The notes beneath the pieces were generated by a model. It saw only the letters and a list, made by a program, of their open reading frames with translations. It made no database searches and was not told the DNA's origin. From an uncultured Eubacterium sp. (GTDB lineage Bacteria > Bacillota > Clostridia > Oscillospirales > Acutalibacteraceae), in the NCBI GenBank assembly GCA_905234495.1, contig CAJOHE010000007.1:1-64000 (forward strand): 64,000 nucleotides of DNA, read 5' to 3'. Shown here piece by piece: positions 44,151 through 52,427 of this stretch. The position numbers and the translations under genes are program-made. Within the stretch, counting starts at the first letter, position 1. The number at the start of each line of letters is the position of its first letter.

Positions 44151-45422
44151 ATGTTTGTTGATATTGCGAAAATTCACATAAAGGCGGGCGACGGCGGCGC
44201 AGGCGCAGTGGCGTTTCACCGCGAAAAGTACGTCGCAGCAGGCGGCCCCGACGGGGGCGACGGCGGCAAGGGCGGCGATATTGTATTCGTCGTTGACGAC
44301 AATCTTGCAACGCTCGCCGATTTCAGATACAAAAGAAAATACGCCGCTAAAAACGGCGAAAACGGCAGGGGCTCACGCCAGTACGGCAAGAAGGCGCCCG
44401 ACCTTGAGATAAGAGTTCCGCGCGGCACGATTATCCGTGAGCTCACCACGGGCGCGGTTATGGCGGATATGAGCAAAAACGACCGTTTCATCGCCGCAAA
44501 GGGCGGCAAGGGCGGCTGGGGCAATATGCACTTTGCAACGCCCACCCGTCAGGTTCCACGTTTCGCAAAGCCCGGTATGCCCGGCGAGGAATGGGACATT
44601 TCGCTTGAGCTCAAGCTTCTCGCGGACGTCGGTCTCATCGGCTATCCGTCTGTCGGCAAGTCAAGCCTTATCTCGGTTGTCAGCGAGGCAAAGCCGAAAA
44701 TCGGCGACTATCATTTCACAACTCTCGTGCCGAATCTCGGCGTGGTTTCAATGGGCGAGGGCAGCTCATTTGTAATTGCCGATATCCCCGGACTTATCGA
44801 GGGCGCGAGCGAGGGCGTCGGTCTCGGCCATGAATTCCTGCGCCACGTTGAAAGGTGCAGACTGCTTGTCCACATAGTCGACGTGAGCGGCCACGAGGGC
44901 AGAAACCCCATCGAAGACTTTGAAAAGCTCAACGAGGAGCTCGTCAAATTCAATCCCGAGCTTGCCGAGAGGCCTCAGATTGTTGCGGGCAATAAAATCG
45001 ATATGGCTGAGCCCGGGCAGATTGAAGAGTTCAGAAGCTACGTCGAGGGCAAGGGCTACGAATACTATTCAATCTGCGCCCCGATTCTCGAGGGTACGAA
45101 AGAGCTTATGAACGCCGTCTGGAACAAGCTTCAGACGCTGCCGCCGATTAAAGAATACGAGGTCGAGGAAATCCCGCTTGAGGCGTTTATCAAGGACGAT
45201 AAGGGCTTCAAAATCACCGAGATGGACGAGGGCTACTTCCTTGTTGAGGCAAGCTGGTTCCCCAAGGTTTTAAAGGGAATCGACATCGAGGATTACGAGG
45301 CGCTGCAGTATATGCAGAGGGTTCTTGAAAAGAGCGGCATTTTCGACGCGCTCAGAGAAAGAGGAATACAGGAAGGTGACATCGTTTCACTCTACGACAT
45401 AGAGTTTGAATACGTTCCGTAA
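44151..45422 (+). CDS. obg: GTPase Obg/CgtA
   Basis: 423 aa. Glycine-rich Obg fold first (GDGGAGAVAFHREK, GGPDGGDGGKGGD), then the G domain with GYPSVGKSSLI, DIPGLIEGASEGVGLG and NKIDM, and a C-terminal OCT domain (FKITEMDEGYFLVEASWF) typical of Gram-positive Obg. Essential GTPase of 50S assembly; in Bacillus it also affects sporulation and stress. Followed at two bases by mrnC. Confidence 0.97.
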   Translation: MFVDIAKIHIKAGDGGAGAVAFHREKYVAAGGPDGGDGGKGGDIVFVVDDNLATLADFRYKRKYAAKNGENGRGSRQYGKKAPDLEIRVPRGTIIRELTTGAVMADMSKNDRFIAAKGGKGGWGNMHFATPTRQVPRFAKPGMPGEEWDISLELKLLADVGLIGYPSVGKSSLISVVSEAKPKIGDYHFTTLVPNLGVVSMGEGSSFVIADIPGLIEGASEGVGLGHEFLRHVERCRLLVHIVDVSGHEGRNPIEDFEKLNEELVKFNPELAERPQIVAGNKIDMAEPGQIEEFRSYVEGKGYEYYSICAPILEGTKELMNAVWNKLQTLPPIKEYEVEEIPLEAFIKDDKGFKITEMDEGYFLVEASWFPKVLKGIDIEDYEALQYMQRVLEKSGIFDALRERGIQEGDIVSLYDIEFEYVP

Positions 45423-45424
45423 AT

Positions 45425-45811
45425 ATGAGATTCATTGACAAAGAGATAAACCCCAAGCAGCTCAGCCCGCTGAACCTCGCGTTCATCGGCGACTGCATCT
45501 ATGAAATACTGGTGCGCGAAAGCCTTGTTGCCGACGCAAACCGCCCCGTAAACGACCTTCACCGCGAGAGCGTGAAATTCGTCTCGGCAAAGGCGCAGAC
45601 CGCGGCTTACGACAAGATAAAGGATATGCTCACCGAAGAGGAAACGGCGGTTTTCAAGCGCGGCAGAAACGCGAAAACGGGGCATTCCCCAAAGAGCGCG
45701 AGCGAGGGCGAGTACCACTGCGCAACGGGCGTTGAGGCGCTTTTCGGCTACCTCTATCTCACTGAGCAGACCGACAGAATCAGAGAACTTTTTGCGGTTA
45801 TAAATTCATAA
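45425..45811 (+). CDS. mrnC: Mini-ribonuclease III
   Basis: 128 aa. RNase III catalytic domain without the dsRNA-binding domain: LAFIGDCIYEILVRE carries the acidic signature, and RGRNAKTGHSPKSASEGEYHCATGVEALFGYLYL is the Mini-III hallmark (shown as GRNAKTGHSPKSA and ATGVEALFGYLYL). Matures 23S rRNA ends in Bacillus. Last gene before a strong terminator. Confidence 0.95.
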   Translation: MRFIDKEINPKQLSPLNLAFIGDCIYEILVRESLVADANRPVNDLHRESVKFVSAKAQTAAYDKIKDMLTEEETAVFKRGRNAKTGHSPKSASEGEYHCATGVEALFGYLYLTEQTDRIRELFAVINS

Positions 45812-45818
45812 TAAGCAA

Positions 45819-45854
45819 AGGCAAATAGATGTGTGTCTATTTGCCTCTTTTTTT
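45819..45854 (+). terminator. Terminator after mrnC
   Basis: AGGCAAATAGA (45819-45829) pairs perfectly with TCTATTTGCCT (45836-45846), then a T run. Confidence 0.9.
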
Positions 45855-45855
45855 A

Positions 45856-46136
45856 TCTTAAAATCTTGACAAACGGGCGTGATTGTGTTACTCTTTTGTT
45901 ACCAAATTGACATACCATATTTTGACTATTTTTCATCAATTTTTGCTTAAACGCAATATGTTGTATGAAAAATAGCATTTTTTACTATTATGGCCACAAG
46001 TTAAAGTGGTTACATTTTGGATAAAATATAAACGATAACATTTATTTTATAAAAGCAATTTGATATAATAGAAAAGATTTAATCCGAGTTTTACGAATTT
46101 ACATATATACGTTTAAATGTTAAAGAGGTGAATTTT
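45856..46136 (+). promoter_or_regulatory. AT-rich region upstream of murA with promoter elements
   Basis: No gene is seen. It holds a perfect 11-bp inverted repeat, CTATTTTTCAT (45926-45936) and ATGAAAAATAG (45965-45975), two isolated TTGACA boxes near 45869 and 45907 without clear -10 partners, and a likely murA -10 TATAAT near 46065 with a weak -35. The long upstream region may carry regulatory sites. Confidence 0.45.
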
Positions 46137-47426
46137 GTGGAAAATTTCATCATTAAGGGCGGACACGAGCTCTTCGGTGAGGTTAATATCAGCGGCGCAA
46201 AAAACGCGGCTGTTGCAATAATTCCGGCGGCTATTCTTGCCGACGATATCGTTCGAATTGAGAACATTCCGAATATCAGCGACGTAAGTCTTATTATACA
46301 GATTCTCGACCGTATGGGCGCAAGAATCAAAATGATAAATAAAAACACAATGGAGATAGATTCGAGGACGGTCAAGTACCAGAGCGTACCCTACGACCTC
46401 GCTTCCCATTTCAGGGCAAGCTACTATCTCATCGGCATTATGCTCGGCAGATTCAAGTCGGCGGACGTTGCCCTTCCCGGCGGATGCGATTTCGGCGTAA
46501 GACCGATTGACCTTCACATCAAGGGCTTCAATATGCTCGGCGCAAGCGTGAATATCGTTGACGGTATGGTTCAGGCGAGAGCCTCAAAGCTCATCGGCAC
46601 AACGGTTTATATGGACCAGGTTTCCGTCGGCGCAACGATAAACGTTATGCTTGCCGCAGTTCTCGCAAGAGGACTTACGGTTATCGAAAACGCTGCGAAG
46701 GAGCCCCACATCGTTGACCTTGCAAACTTCCTCAACTCAATGGGCGCCGACGTAAGAGGCGCAGGTACCGACGTTATCAAAATCCGCGGCGTTGAAAAGC
46801 TTCACGGCTGCACCTATGCAATCATTCCCGACCAGATTGAGGCGGGAACGTATATGGCGGCGGCTGCTGCCTGCGGCGGCGACGTGCTTGTGAAAAACGT
46901 AATCCCCAAGCATCTCGAGTCAATCAGCGCAAAGCTTGAAGAGGCGGGCGCAGAGATTATTGAATACGACGACGCCGTTCGTGTAACCCGTTTCAAGCCG
47001 CTCACAAAGTGCAACGTAAAGACGATGCCCCATCCCGGTTTCCCGACGGATATGCAGCCCCAGATGTGCGTTCTTCTTTCAATCGCAAAGGGCACGAGCA
47101 TTCTTTCCGAAAGCGTCTGGGACAGCCGTTTCCAGTACGTCGGCGAGCTTCTCAGAATGGGAGCAAACATTCAGGTTGACGGCAAGACGGCGGTAATCGA
47201 GGGCGTTTCCGAGCTCACGGGCGTAAACGTAAAGGCCACCGACCTCAGAGCGGGCGCCGCAATGATTATTGCGGGACTTACCGCAAGGGGAGAGACCACG
47301 GTTGAGGACATTCAGTATATCGACCGAGGCTATGAGGACGTTGTTGAAAAATTTGCTTCTCTCGGCGCTGACATCAAGCGCGTAACCGTTAAGGAAGACG
47401 AGAACGCAATTTCAGACGCAGGATAA
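46137..47426 (+). CDS. murA: UDP-N-acetylglucosamine 1-carboxyvinyltransferase
   Basis: 429 aa from GTG 46137 behind AAGAGGTG; an earlier in-frame GTG lies inside that motif and is rejected. EPSP-synthase fold with KNAAVAIIPAAIL near the start, LPGGCDFGVRPIDLHIKG, and the C-terminal DLRAGAAMIIAGL and DRGYEDVVEKFASLGA. The fosfomycin-target loop usually has Cys within a C(A/D)IG or AAC-like context; a Cys is present at GCTYAIIPDQIEAGT. First committed step of peptidoglycan synthesis. Confidence 0.95.
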   Translation: MENFIIKGGHELFGEVNISGAKNAAVAIIPAAILADDIVRIENIPNISDVSLIIQILDRMGARIKMINKNTMEIDSRTVKYQSVPYDLASHFRASYYLIGIMLGRFKSADVALPGGCDFGVRPIDLHIKGFNMLGASVNIVDGMVQARASKLIGTTVYMDQVSVGATINVMLAAVLARGLTVIENAAKEPHIVDLANFLNSMGADVRGAGTDVIKIRGVEKLHGCTYAIIPDQIEAGTYMAAAAACGGDVLVKNVIPKHLESISAKLEEAGAEIIEYDDAVRVTRFKPLTKCNVKTMPHPGFPTDMQPQMCVLLSIAKGTSILSESVWDSRFQYVGELLRMGANIQVDGKTAVIEGVSELTGVNVKATDLRAGAAMIIAGLTARGETTVEDIQYIDRGYEDVVEKFASLGADIKRVTVKEDENAISDAG

Positions 47427-47433
47427 AAAACTA

Positions 47434-47466
47434 AACGGACTGTCGCTTTGATAGTCCGTTTTTCGC
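47434..47466 (+). terminator. Terminator after murA
   Basis: AAACGGACT (47434-47442) pairs with AGTCCGTTT (47454-47462), followed by T residues. The ribosome site of the next gene begins right after it. Confidence 0.7.
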
Positions 47467-47477
47467 AGGAGATACAT

Positions 47478-48266
47478 ATGGCAAAAGCTTGTCAGCTTTT
47501 TTCGGGAAGCACCGGCAATTCAATACTTATCTCGTCAAAGGGGCACAATTTCCTCGTTGATATCGGCGTTTCCGCAAAGAGGTGCGAGCAGGCGCTTCTT
47601 GAAATCGGCGTTGAGCCCGACAGCATTGACGCGGTTTTTGTAACCCACGAGCACGGCGACCACAGCGCGGGGCTTCGCGTGTTTTGCACGAGGCATAAAA
47701 CCCCCGTCTTCGCGCCCGAGCTCTGCCTTGAGGCGATGCTCGAAAGCGGGCTTATCACCGACGCGGTTCACTTTGAAAAGCTTGAATATTCGCTTGAGCT
47801 CTGCGGAATCGAGGTAAACGCCTTCAAGCAGAGCCACGACAGCGAGGACTGCGCGGGCTACAGGTTCAACCTCTCCGACGGGCGCAGCATTTCGGTCTGC
47901 ACCGACACGGGCTACGTCACCGAAAACGCAAAGGAAGTTCTTGCGGGAACGGATATGATTTTCCTTGAATCGAACCACGAGATTGCTATGGTCGAGCTCG
48001 GGCCGTACCCGTATCACCTCAAAAGAAGAATACTCGGTACGCGCGGACATCTTTCAAATTTCGCCTGCGCCGAATTTATAAAAGAGCTCTCGCAGTCGGG
48101 AACGACGAGGTTCGTCCTCTCTCACCTGAGCCGCGAAAACAACACCCCCGAAATCGCAAGGCAGACGGCGCTCGCCGCGCTTGTCGAGCTCGGGCTGAAC
48201 GAGGGAAGCGACTTCCGTCTTTTCGTCTCGCCGCCTCAGAACGAATCGAGAGGTATCGTGCTATGA
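47478..48266 (+). CDS. walJ: MBL-fold exonuclease-like protein WalJ/YycJ
   Basis: 262 aa from the ATG at 47478 behind AGGAGA. Metallo-beta-lactamase motif VTHEHGDHSAG (HxHxDH), then TDTGYVTENAKEVL and the FVLSHLSRENN segment. YycJ/WalJ has 5'-exonuclease activity in Bacillus and sits near walRK and rlmH in many Firmicutes; here rlmH follows with a 4-base overlap. Confidence 0.9.
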   Translation: MAKACQLFSGSTGNSILISSKGHNFLVDIGVSAKRCEQALLEIGVEPDSIDAVFVTHEHGDHSAGLRVFCTRHKTPVFAPELCLEAMLESGLITDAVHFEKLEYSLELCGIEVNAFKQSHDSEDCAGYRFNLSDGRSISVCTDTGYVTENAKEVLAGTDMIFLESNHEIAMVELGPYPYHLKRRILGTRGHLSNFACAEFIKELSQSGTTRFVLSHLSRENNTPEIARQTALAALVELGLNEGSDFRLFVSPPQNESRGIVL

Positions 48267-48742
48267 TTAACGTAACTATGATTGCGGTCGGTAAGCTAAA
48301 GGAAAGTTATCTGCGCGACGGCTGTGCCGAATACATAAAGCGCCTTAGTGCATATTCAAAAACGAACGTGATTGAGATTGCGGAGGAAAAGTGCGGCGAC
48401 AACCCTTCGCCCGCAGAGATAAAAACCGTCCTTGAAAAGGAAGGGGAGAGGATAATTTCAAAAATCCCGAAGGGCGCGGCGGTCATTCCGCTGTGCATCG
48501 AAGGAACGGAATACGACAGCCCCTCTTTTTCAAAGCTCATCGAAAAGATTTCGCAGACAAATTCGCACATCTGCTTTATCATAGGCGGCTCGTTCGGGCT
48601 TTCCCCCGAGGTCAAGTCGCTTGCAAAAACAAAGCTGTCCTTCGGCAAAATGACCTTGCCCCACCAGCTTGCGCGCCTCGTTCTTCTTGAACAGGTCTAC
48701 CGCGCGTTTTCAATTTCAAACAATTCAAAATACCATAAATAG
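48263..48742 (+). CDS. rlmH: 23S rRNA (pseudouridine1915-N3)-methyltransferase
   Basis: 159 aa, standard length. SPOUT fold with CFIIGGSFGLSPEVK (the glycine-rich knot) and the highly conserved tail KMTLPHQLARLVLLEQVYRA and KYHK. Methylates Psi1915 in helix 69 of 23S rRNA. The ATG overlaps the walJ stop (ATGA-type junction). Confidence 0.97.
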   Translation: MINVTMIAVGKLKESYLRDGCAEYIKRLSAYSKTNVIEIAEEKCGDNPSPAEIKTVLEKEGERIISKIPKGAAVIPLCIEGTEYDSPSFSKLIEKISQTNSHICFIIGGSFGLSPEVKSLAKTKLSFGKMTLPHQLARLVLLEQVYRAFSISNNSKYHK

Positions 48743-48756
48743 AAAGGGAGATAATT

Positions 48757-49044
48757 ATGAGTAATCTTTGTCCGAAATGCGGAGCCGAGCTCTTTGAGGG
48801 CGGCAGATTCTGTATGGTTTGCGGCTTGCCGCTTGATGGGGCACAGCCCCAGCCGATGCCCCGGACTCAGGCACCCCCGCAGCCGCAGCAGATGCCGCAG
48901 ACTCAGGCGCCGCCCCAGCCTCAGCAGATGCCGATGCAGCAGCCCCCGATGCCTCAGCAGCCAATGCCCCCGCAGGAGCAGAAGCCGCACAATATGACGC
49001 AGGAATTCATCGAGCGCCGCAAAAGAGAAAAAGGAATATATTAA
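48757..49044 (+). CDS. Zinc-ribbon protein with Pro/Gln-rich tail
   Basis: 95 aa, AAAGGGAG site. Residues 5-22 form a zinc ribbon (CPKC...CMVC). Residues ~30-75 are low-complexity Pro, Gln and Met repeats (QAPPQPQQMP), then a basic end EFIERRKREK. Such proteins are common in clostridia and unassigned; the ribbon suggests protein or nucleic-acid contact. Terminator directly after. Confidence 0.75.
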   Translation: MSNLCPKCGAELFEGGRFCMVCGLPLDGAQPQPMPRTQAPPQPQQMPQTQAPPQPQQMPMQQPPMPQQPMPPQEQKPHNMTQEFIERRKREKGIY

Positions 49045-49045
49045 A

Positions 49046-49075
49046 AAAAGCACTCTCGTTTGAGAGTGCTTTTTT
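49046..49075 (+). terminator. Terminator after the zinc-ribbon gene
   Basis: GCACTCTC (49050-49057), loop GTTT, GAGAGTGC (49062-49069), flanked by A and T runs. Confidence 0.9.
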
Positions 49076-49079
49076 AGCT

Positions 49080-49195
49080 ATATATTTGCTTCGCAAATGC
49101 GATATGTTGCTTCGCAACGCGATATGGCTTCGCCGCGATATGCAAACTTCGTTTGCGTGTCGGTTACTCGCTTCGCTCGGACAATAAATCGTATG
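49080..49195. repeat. Array of small TTCG hairpins (GATATG / GCTTCGC units)
   Basis: Successive mini-palindromes with TTCG loops: TTTGCTTCGCAAA, GTTGCTTCGCAAC, GGCTTCGCC and CAAACTTCGTTTG, separated by GCGATATG spacers. The end module (49162-49189) recurs at 31518-31545. No coding potential. Confidence 0.7.
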
Positions 49196-49207
49196 GATTG
49201 TGACCTG

Positions 49208-50128
49208 TTATTTCAAAAATCCGTTTACGATTTTTTCTTCCGCTTCCTCTTCGGTGAGACCGAGAGTCATAAGCTTTGTGAGCTGCTCGCCTGCAATTTT
49301 GCCGACTGCCGCCTCGTGGATGAGCGCCGCGTCTACGCAGTTTGCGTCGAGTCTCGGAATTGAGATAACCCTCGCGCTGTCCATAATAATCGCGTCGCAC
49401 GCCGCGTGACCCGAGCAGGCGTTGTTGCCGACGAGGGAAGCCTCGAAGGTCTGGACTGAGCTGTCCTTTGCAACCGAGCGGGAGATTACGTCAGCGCTTG
49501 AACCGTCGCCGTTGAGCTCAACCGTGTATTTGCTCAGCGCGTTCTGTTCGCCGTGAGTCATCAGCCTTTCGTGAACAATCATTGTCGCGTTGTCGCCGAG
49601 CTGTGCAAAGGTTGTCCTCTCGGTTGAGTCAACGCCCTTAATCTGCACCATTTCCATCTCGACGTAGCTGTTTTCTTCCTGATAGACCTCAGTCACGGGA
49701 TTGAGAATTCTCTTGCCCGTGCCGTCGCCCTGACCGTAGTGCTTTTCAACGTATTTAATCTTTGAGTTTTTGCCTACGAAGAAACGGTGAACGCCGTCGT
49801 GCTCGGCGTCCTGAACGCCGCAGTTGTCGATACCGCAGCCCGCAACGATTGTCACGTCGCAGTTTTCGCCGATATAAAAGTCGTTGTATACGGTTTCCTT
49901 CAGTCCCGACTCGCTGAGAACGACGGGGATGTGCACGCTCTCGTTGACCGTGCCGTCCTTGATTTTAATATCGATTCCGCTCTTGTCGGTCTTGGAAATA
50001 ATATCAATGTTCGCCGTGGTGTTTCTCGCTGCCATGGCGCCGTTTGCGCGGATGTTGTACGCGCCCTCGGGCACCTCGTGCAGGTCGGCGATTTCCTCGA
50101 GTAATCTTTTCTGAATATCGTCTAACAT
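49208..50128 (-). CDS. SufB-like scaffold protein of a two-gene Suf (SmsB type)
   Basis: 306 aa, much shorter than classical SufB (~470). The beta-helical SufBD core is clear: FFVGKNSKIKYVEKHYGQGD, ERLMTHGEQNALSKYTVEL, SVAKDSSVQTFEASLVGNNA and the conserved SGHAACDAIIMD with a Cys, then ARVISIPRLDANCVDAALIHEAAVG. It partners with the SufC ATPase encoded just upstream. Two-gene sufC-sufB sets without SufD, SufS or SufU have been described as a minimal (SMS) form of Fe-S assembly. No cysteine desulfurase is encoded in the window. Confidence 0.9.
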   Translation of the reverse strand: MLDDIQKRLLEEIADLHEVPEGAYNIRANGAMAARNTTANIDIISKTDKSGIDIKIKDGTVNESVHIPVVLSESGLKETVYNDFYIGENCDVTIVAGCGIDNCGVQDAEHDGVHRFFVGKNSKIKYVEKHYGQGDGTGKRILNPVTEVYQEENSYVEMEMVQIKGVDSTERTTFAQLGDNATMIVHERLMTHGEQNALSKYTVELNGDGSSADVISRSVAKDSSVQTFEASLVGNNACSGHAACDAIIMDSARVISIPRLDANCVDAALIHEAAVGKIAGEQLTKLMTLGLTEEEAEEKIVNGFLK

Positions 50129-50137
50129 ATTGTCACC

Positions 50138-50863
50138 TTATACCATCTTGTTGCAGTTTGCGGTTGTGTAGTTTGTGGTCTTGAGCTTTGGCATAATCTC
50201 TTCGCTGCTGCCCTGCTCAATGACCTTGCCGTCCTTGATAACTATGATTTCATCGGCGATTTCAAGTATTCTTTCCTGATGCGAGATAATGATGATTGAG
50301 CCCTGAATTTTCTTGCCGATGTGCTCGAAAACGCGGATGAGATTGTTGAAGGACCAAAGGTCGATTCCCGCCTCGGGCTCGTCAAATATCGCGATTTTTG
50401 TGCCCCTTGCAAGAACGGTTGCAATCTCAATTCTCTTGAGCTCGCCGCCCGAAAGACTTGCGTCAACCTCGCGCTTGATGTAGTCCTTAGCGCAAAGACC
50501 AACCTGCGAAAGATACTCGCACGCGTCGGCGATTGAGAGGTTTTTGCCCGCTGCAATCCTGATAAGGTCGAGCACGTTTATGCCCTTGAATTTAACGGGC
50601 TGCTGGAATGCAAAGCTGATTCCGCTCTGCGCTCTTTCGGTGATTGACTTGGCGGTGATGTCCTCGCCGTCAAGAATAATCTCGCCGCTGCTCGCCTTTT
50701 CAATGCCCATAATGAGCTTTGCAAGCGTTGACTTTCCGCCGCCGTTCGGACCCGTGATAACGATGATTTTCTTATCGGGTATCGTGAGGCTTATGTTGTC
50801 GATTATTTCCTTTTCCCCGCTTTCGGCGTCAACCTGAAACGAGAGATTTTTTATCTCAAGCAT
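50138..50863 (-). CDS. sufC: SufC-like Fe-S assembly ATPase (SmsC type)
   Basis: 241 aa. ABC ATPase with Walker A GPNGGGKSTLAKLI, signature LSGGELKRIEIATVLARG and Walker B IAIFDEPEAGIDLW, matching SufC. It energises the scaffold during cluster assembly in the cytosol. First gene of the minus-strand pair; the promoter at 50905-50933 overlaps an imperfect palindrome that could be an operator for an Fe-S-sensing repressor. Confidence 0.92.
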   Translation of the reverse strand: MLEIKNLSFQVDAESGEKEIIDNISLTIPDKKIIVITGPNGGGKSTLAKLIMGIEKASSGEIILDGEDITAKSITERAQSGISFAFQQPVKFKGINVLDLIRIAAGKNLSIADACEYLSQVGLCAKDYIKREVDASLSGGELKRIEIATVLARGTKIAIFDEPEAGIDLWSFNNLIRVFEHIGKKIQGSIIIISHQERILEIADEIIVIKDGKVIEQGSSEEIMPKLKTTNYTTANCNKMV

Positions 50864-50904
50864 AGTTTTTTCCTTCCTTAATTAATGTGAGTTAAGGCGT
50901 AGTT

Positions 50905-50933
50905 ATAATAACCCAATATTATAGGTTTGTCAA
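50905..50933 (-). promoter_or_regulatory. Promoter of sufC-sufB
   Basis: Minus strand TTGACA (50933-50928), 17-bp spacer, TATTAT (50910-50905). The spacer reads ACCTATAATATTGGGT, a partial inverted repeat. Confidence 0.65.
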
Positions 50934-50948
50934 TTATTATTTATTTTA

Positions 50949-50978
50949 TTGACACAAAGTATTAGTATGGTATATAAT
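50949..50978 (+). promoter_or_regulatory. Promoter of the alpha/beta hydrolase gene
   Basis: TTGACA (50949-50954), 18-bp spacer, TATAAT (50973-50978), divergent from the suf promoter. Confidence 0.7.
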
Positions 50979-51008
50979 TAATTGAATCTTTTTAAAAGGG
51001 GAGATAAT

Positions 51009-52151
51009 ATGCCAAAGACAAAGGAAAAGGCTGAAAAAACCAAGAAAAAGGGCAAGGGCAAAAAGGCTTGCATCATAGTTGTGATTGTCCTTGTTGTGCT
51101 TGCGGTATTCACTGCGGTATTTCTCAAAGTGACCACCAAACCCGTTGACGAAAATGCGGATAACTTCCGTCCCGTTGGCGGTATGGTAACAAGCGAAAGC
51201 ATCGACTATCAGGTGGACAGCGCAAAGGGACTTGAAAAGAATTTCGTTATCAAGGTAATGCAGATGGTATGGCGTTTTATCGGCGACGGCGATATGAAGC
51301 GCGTTGAAAGGCAGACGCCGCCCGAGGGCATTGTTGAGGAAAACGATATCTACTATCTTGACGACGGCAACGTTTACCATAAGCTTGACGTTTACTATCC
51401 CGCTGAGGCAACGGCTGACAACAAACTTCCCGTGATTATCGATATTCACGGCGGCGGCTGGCTCTACGGCGACAAGGAAATCAACAAGTACTACTGTATG
51501 GAACTCGCCAAAAACGGCTACGTTGTGTTCAATATGAGCTACCGTCTTGTTCCCGACGTAACGGTGAACGAGCAGATTCAGGACGTATTCTATGCGCTTG
51601 ACTGGATAAAGAAGAATCTGGGCGAATTCCCGGCAGACGAGAACAATATTTTCCTGACGGGCGACTCTGCAGGCGGCCAGCTCTGCGGCTTTGCAACCTG
51701 TCTTCTCTATTCAGCCGAGCTTCGCGAAACGTTTGACGTTGTTGACCCGCAGCTTGAAATCAACGCCGCTCTTATGACTTCCCCCGTTGCATATATGAGG
51801 GAATGCGGCCCGCTCAAGGTTTATACCGCTACCTGCTGGGGCAAGGACTACAAGACCAAGGCAACGGCTGACTATATGGATTTTGACAAGCTTCTCGACA
51901 AGGTTGACCCCGCGGACGTTCCGCCGATTTACCTTGTTACAAGCAGCGGCGACATTATGGCTCACGGTCAGACAAACAGAGCTGCAAAGGACCTTGAAAG
52001 CAGGGGCTTTGCATATCAGCTCGACGATTACGGCAAGGAACTCGACGGCAAGGCACAGCCCCACGTTTTTGCGGTAATCGAGCCGTTTGAGGAAGCAGGT
52101 CAGCAGTGTATTGCAAATGAAATCGCTTTCTTTGAGGCAAACACAAAATAA
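51009..52151 (+). CDS. Membrane-anchored alpha/beta hydrolase (carboxylesterase type)
   Basis: 380 aa from the ATG at 51009 behind AAAAGGGGAG. Very Lys-rich start, one membrane helix (residues ~22-43), then an extracytoplasmic alpha/beta hydrolase with oxyanion motif DIHGGGWLYGDK, nucleophile elbow GDSAGGQ, an Asp region IYLVTSSGDIMAHG and a catalytic His in QPHVFAV. This is the HGGG (hormone-sensitive-lipase-like) esterase group. The substrate is unknown; facing outward, it could act on acylated wall polymers or glycans. Monocistronic. Confidence 0.85.
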   Translation: MPKTKEKAEKTKKKGKGKKACIIVVIVLVVLAVFTAVFLKVTTKPVDENADNFRPVGGMVTSESIDYQVDSAKGLEKNFVIKVMQMVWRFIGDGDMKRVERQTPPEGIVEENDIYYLDDGNVYHKLDVYYPAEATADNKLPVIIDIHGGGWLYGDKEINKYYCMELAKNGYVVFNMSYRLVPDVTVNEQIQDVFYALDWIKKNLGEFPADENNIFLTGDSAGGQLCGFATCLLYSAELRETFDVVDPQLEINAALMTSPVAYMRECGPLKVYTATCWGKDYKTKATADYMDFDKLLDKVDPADVPPIYLVTSSGDIMAHGQTNRAAKDLESRGFAYQLDDYGKELDGKAQPHVFAVIEPFEEAGQQCIANEIAFFEANTK

Positions 52152-52154
52152 ACT

Positions 52155-52184
52155 AAAAAGCGTTCCTTTGGGAACGCTTTTTTT
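52155..52184 (+). terminator. Terminator after the hydrolase gene
   Basis: AAAAAGCGTTCC, loop TTTG, GGAACGCTTTTTTT; near-identical to the terminator at 31469-31495. Confidence 0.9.
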
Positions 52185-52197
52185 CTGCCTCGCAGCG

Positions 52198-52332
52198 CCT
52201 CTTGTTAAAGGGGAGAGGGCCACGAAGTGGCGAGGGGATTCTTTCATCGGTATTATTTGTCTTGCGGCGACCATTGTCAGGGAACAGGAATCCCTCCACC
52301 GCAAGCGGTCCCCCTCCCTTTGACAAGGGAGG
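52198..52332. mobile_element. Candidate miniature inverted-repeat element
   Basis: The left ~44 bp (CCTCTTGTTAAAGGGG...GAGGGGATTC) and the right ~45 bp, read in reverse, (CCTCCCTTGTCAAAGGG...GGAGGGATTC) are imperfect inverted copies around a ~46-bp centre. Each arm itself holds a small palindrome (CCACGAAGTGG; ACCGCTTGCGGT). There is no ORF. It lies between the hydrolase terminator and the rnf promoter. Confidence 0.55.
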
Positions 52333-52361
52333 CAATAAAATACATAATATAAATAATTATA

Positions 52362-52390
52362 TTGAATATTGTCTTTTATTATGATAAAAT
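52362..52390 (+). promoter_or_regulatory. Promoter of the rnf operon
   Basis: TTGAAT (52362-52367), 17-bp spacer, TAAAAT (52385-52390), ~38 bp before rnfC. Confidence 0.6.
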
Positions 52391-52427
52391 AGAAAAGTAT
52401 AAATGCACATTGAAAGGATGGAGTTTA

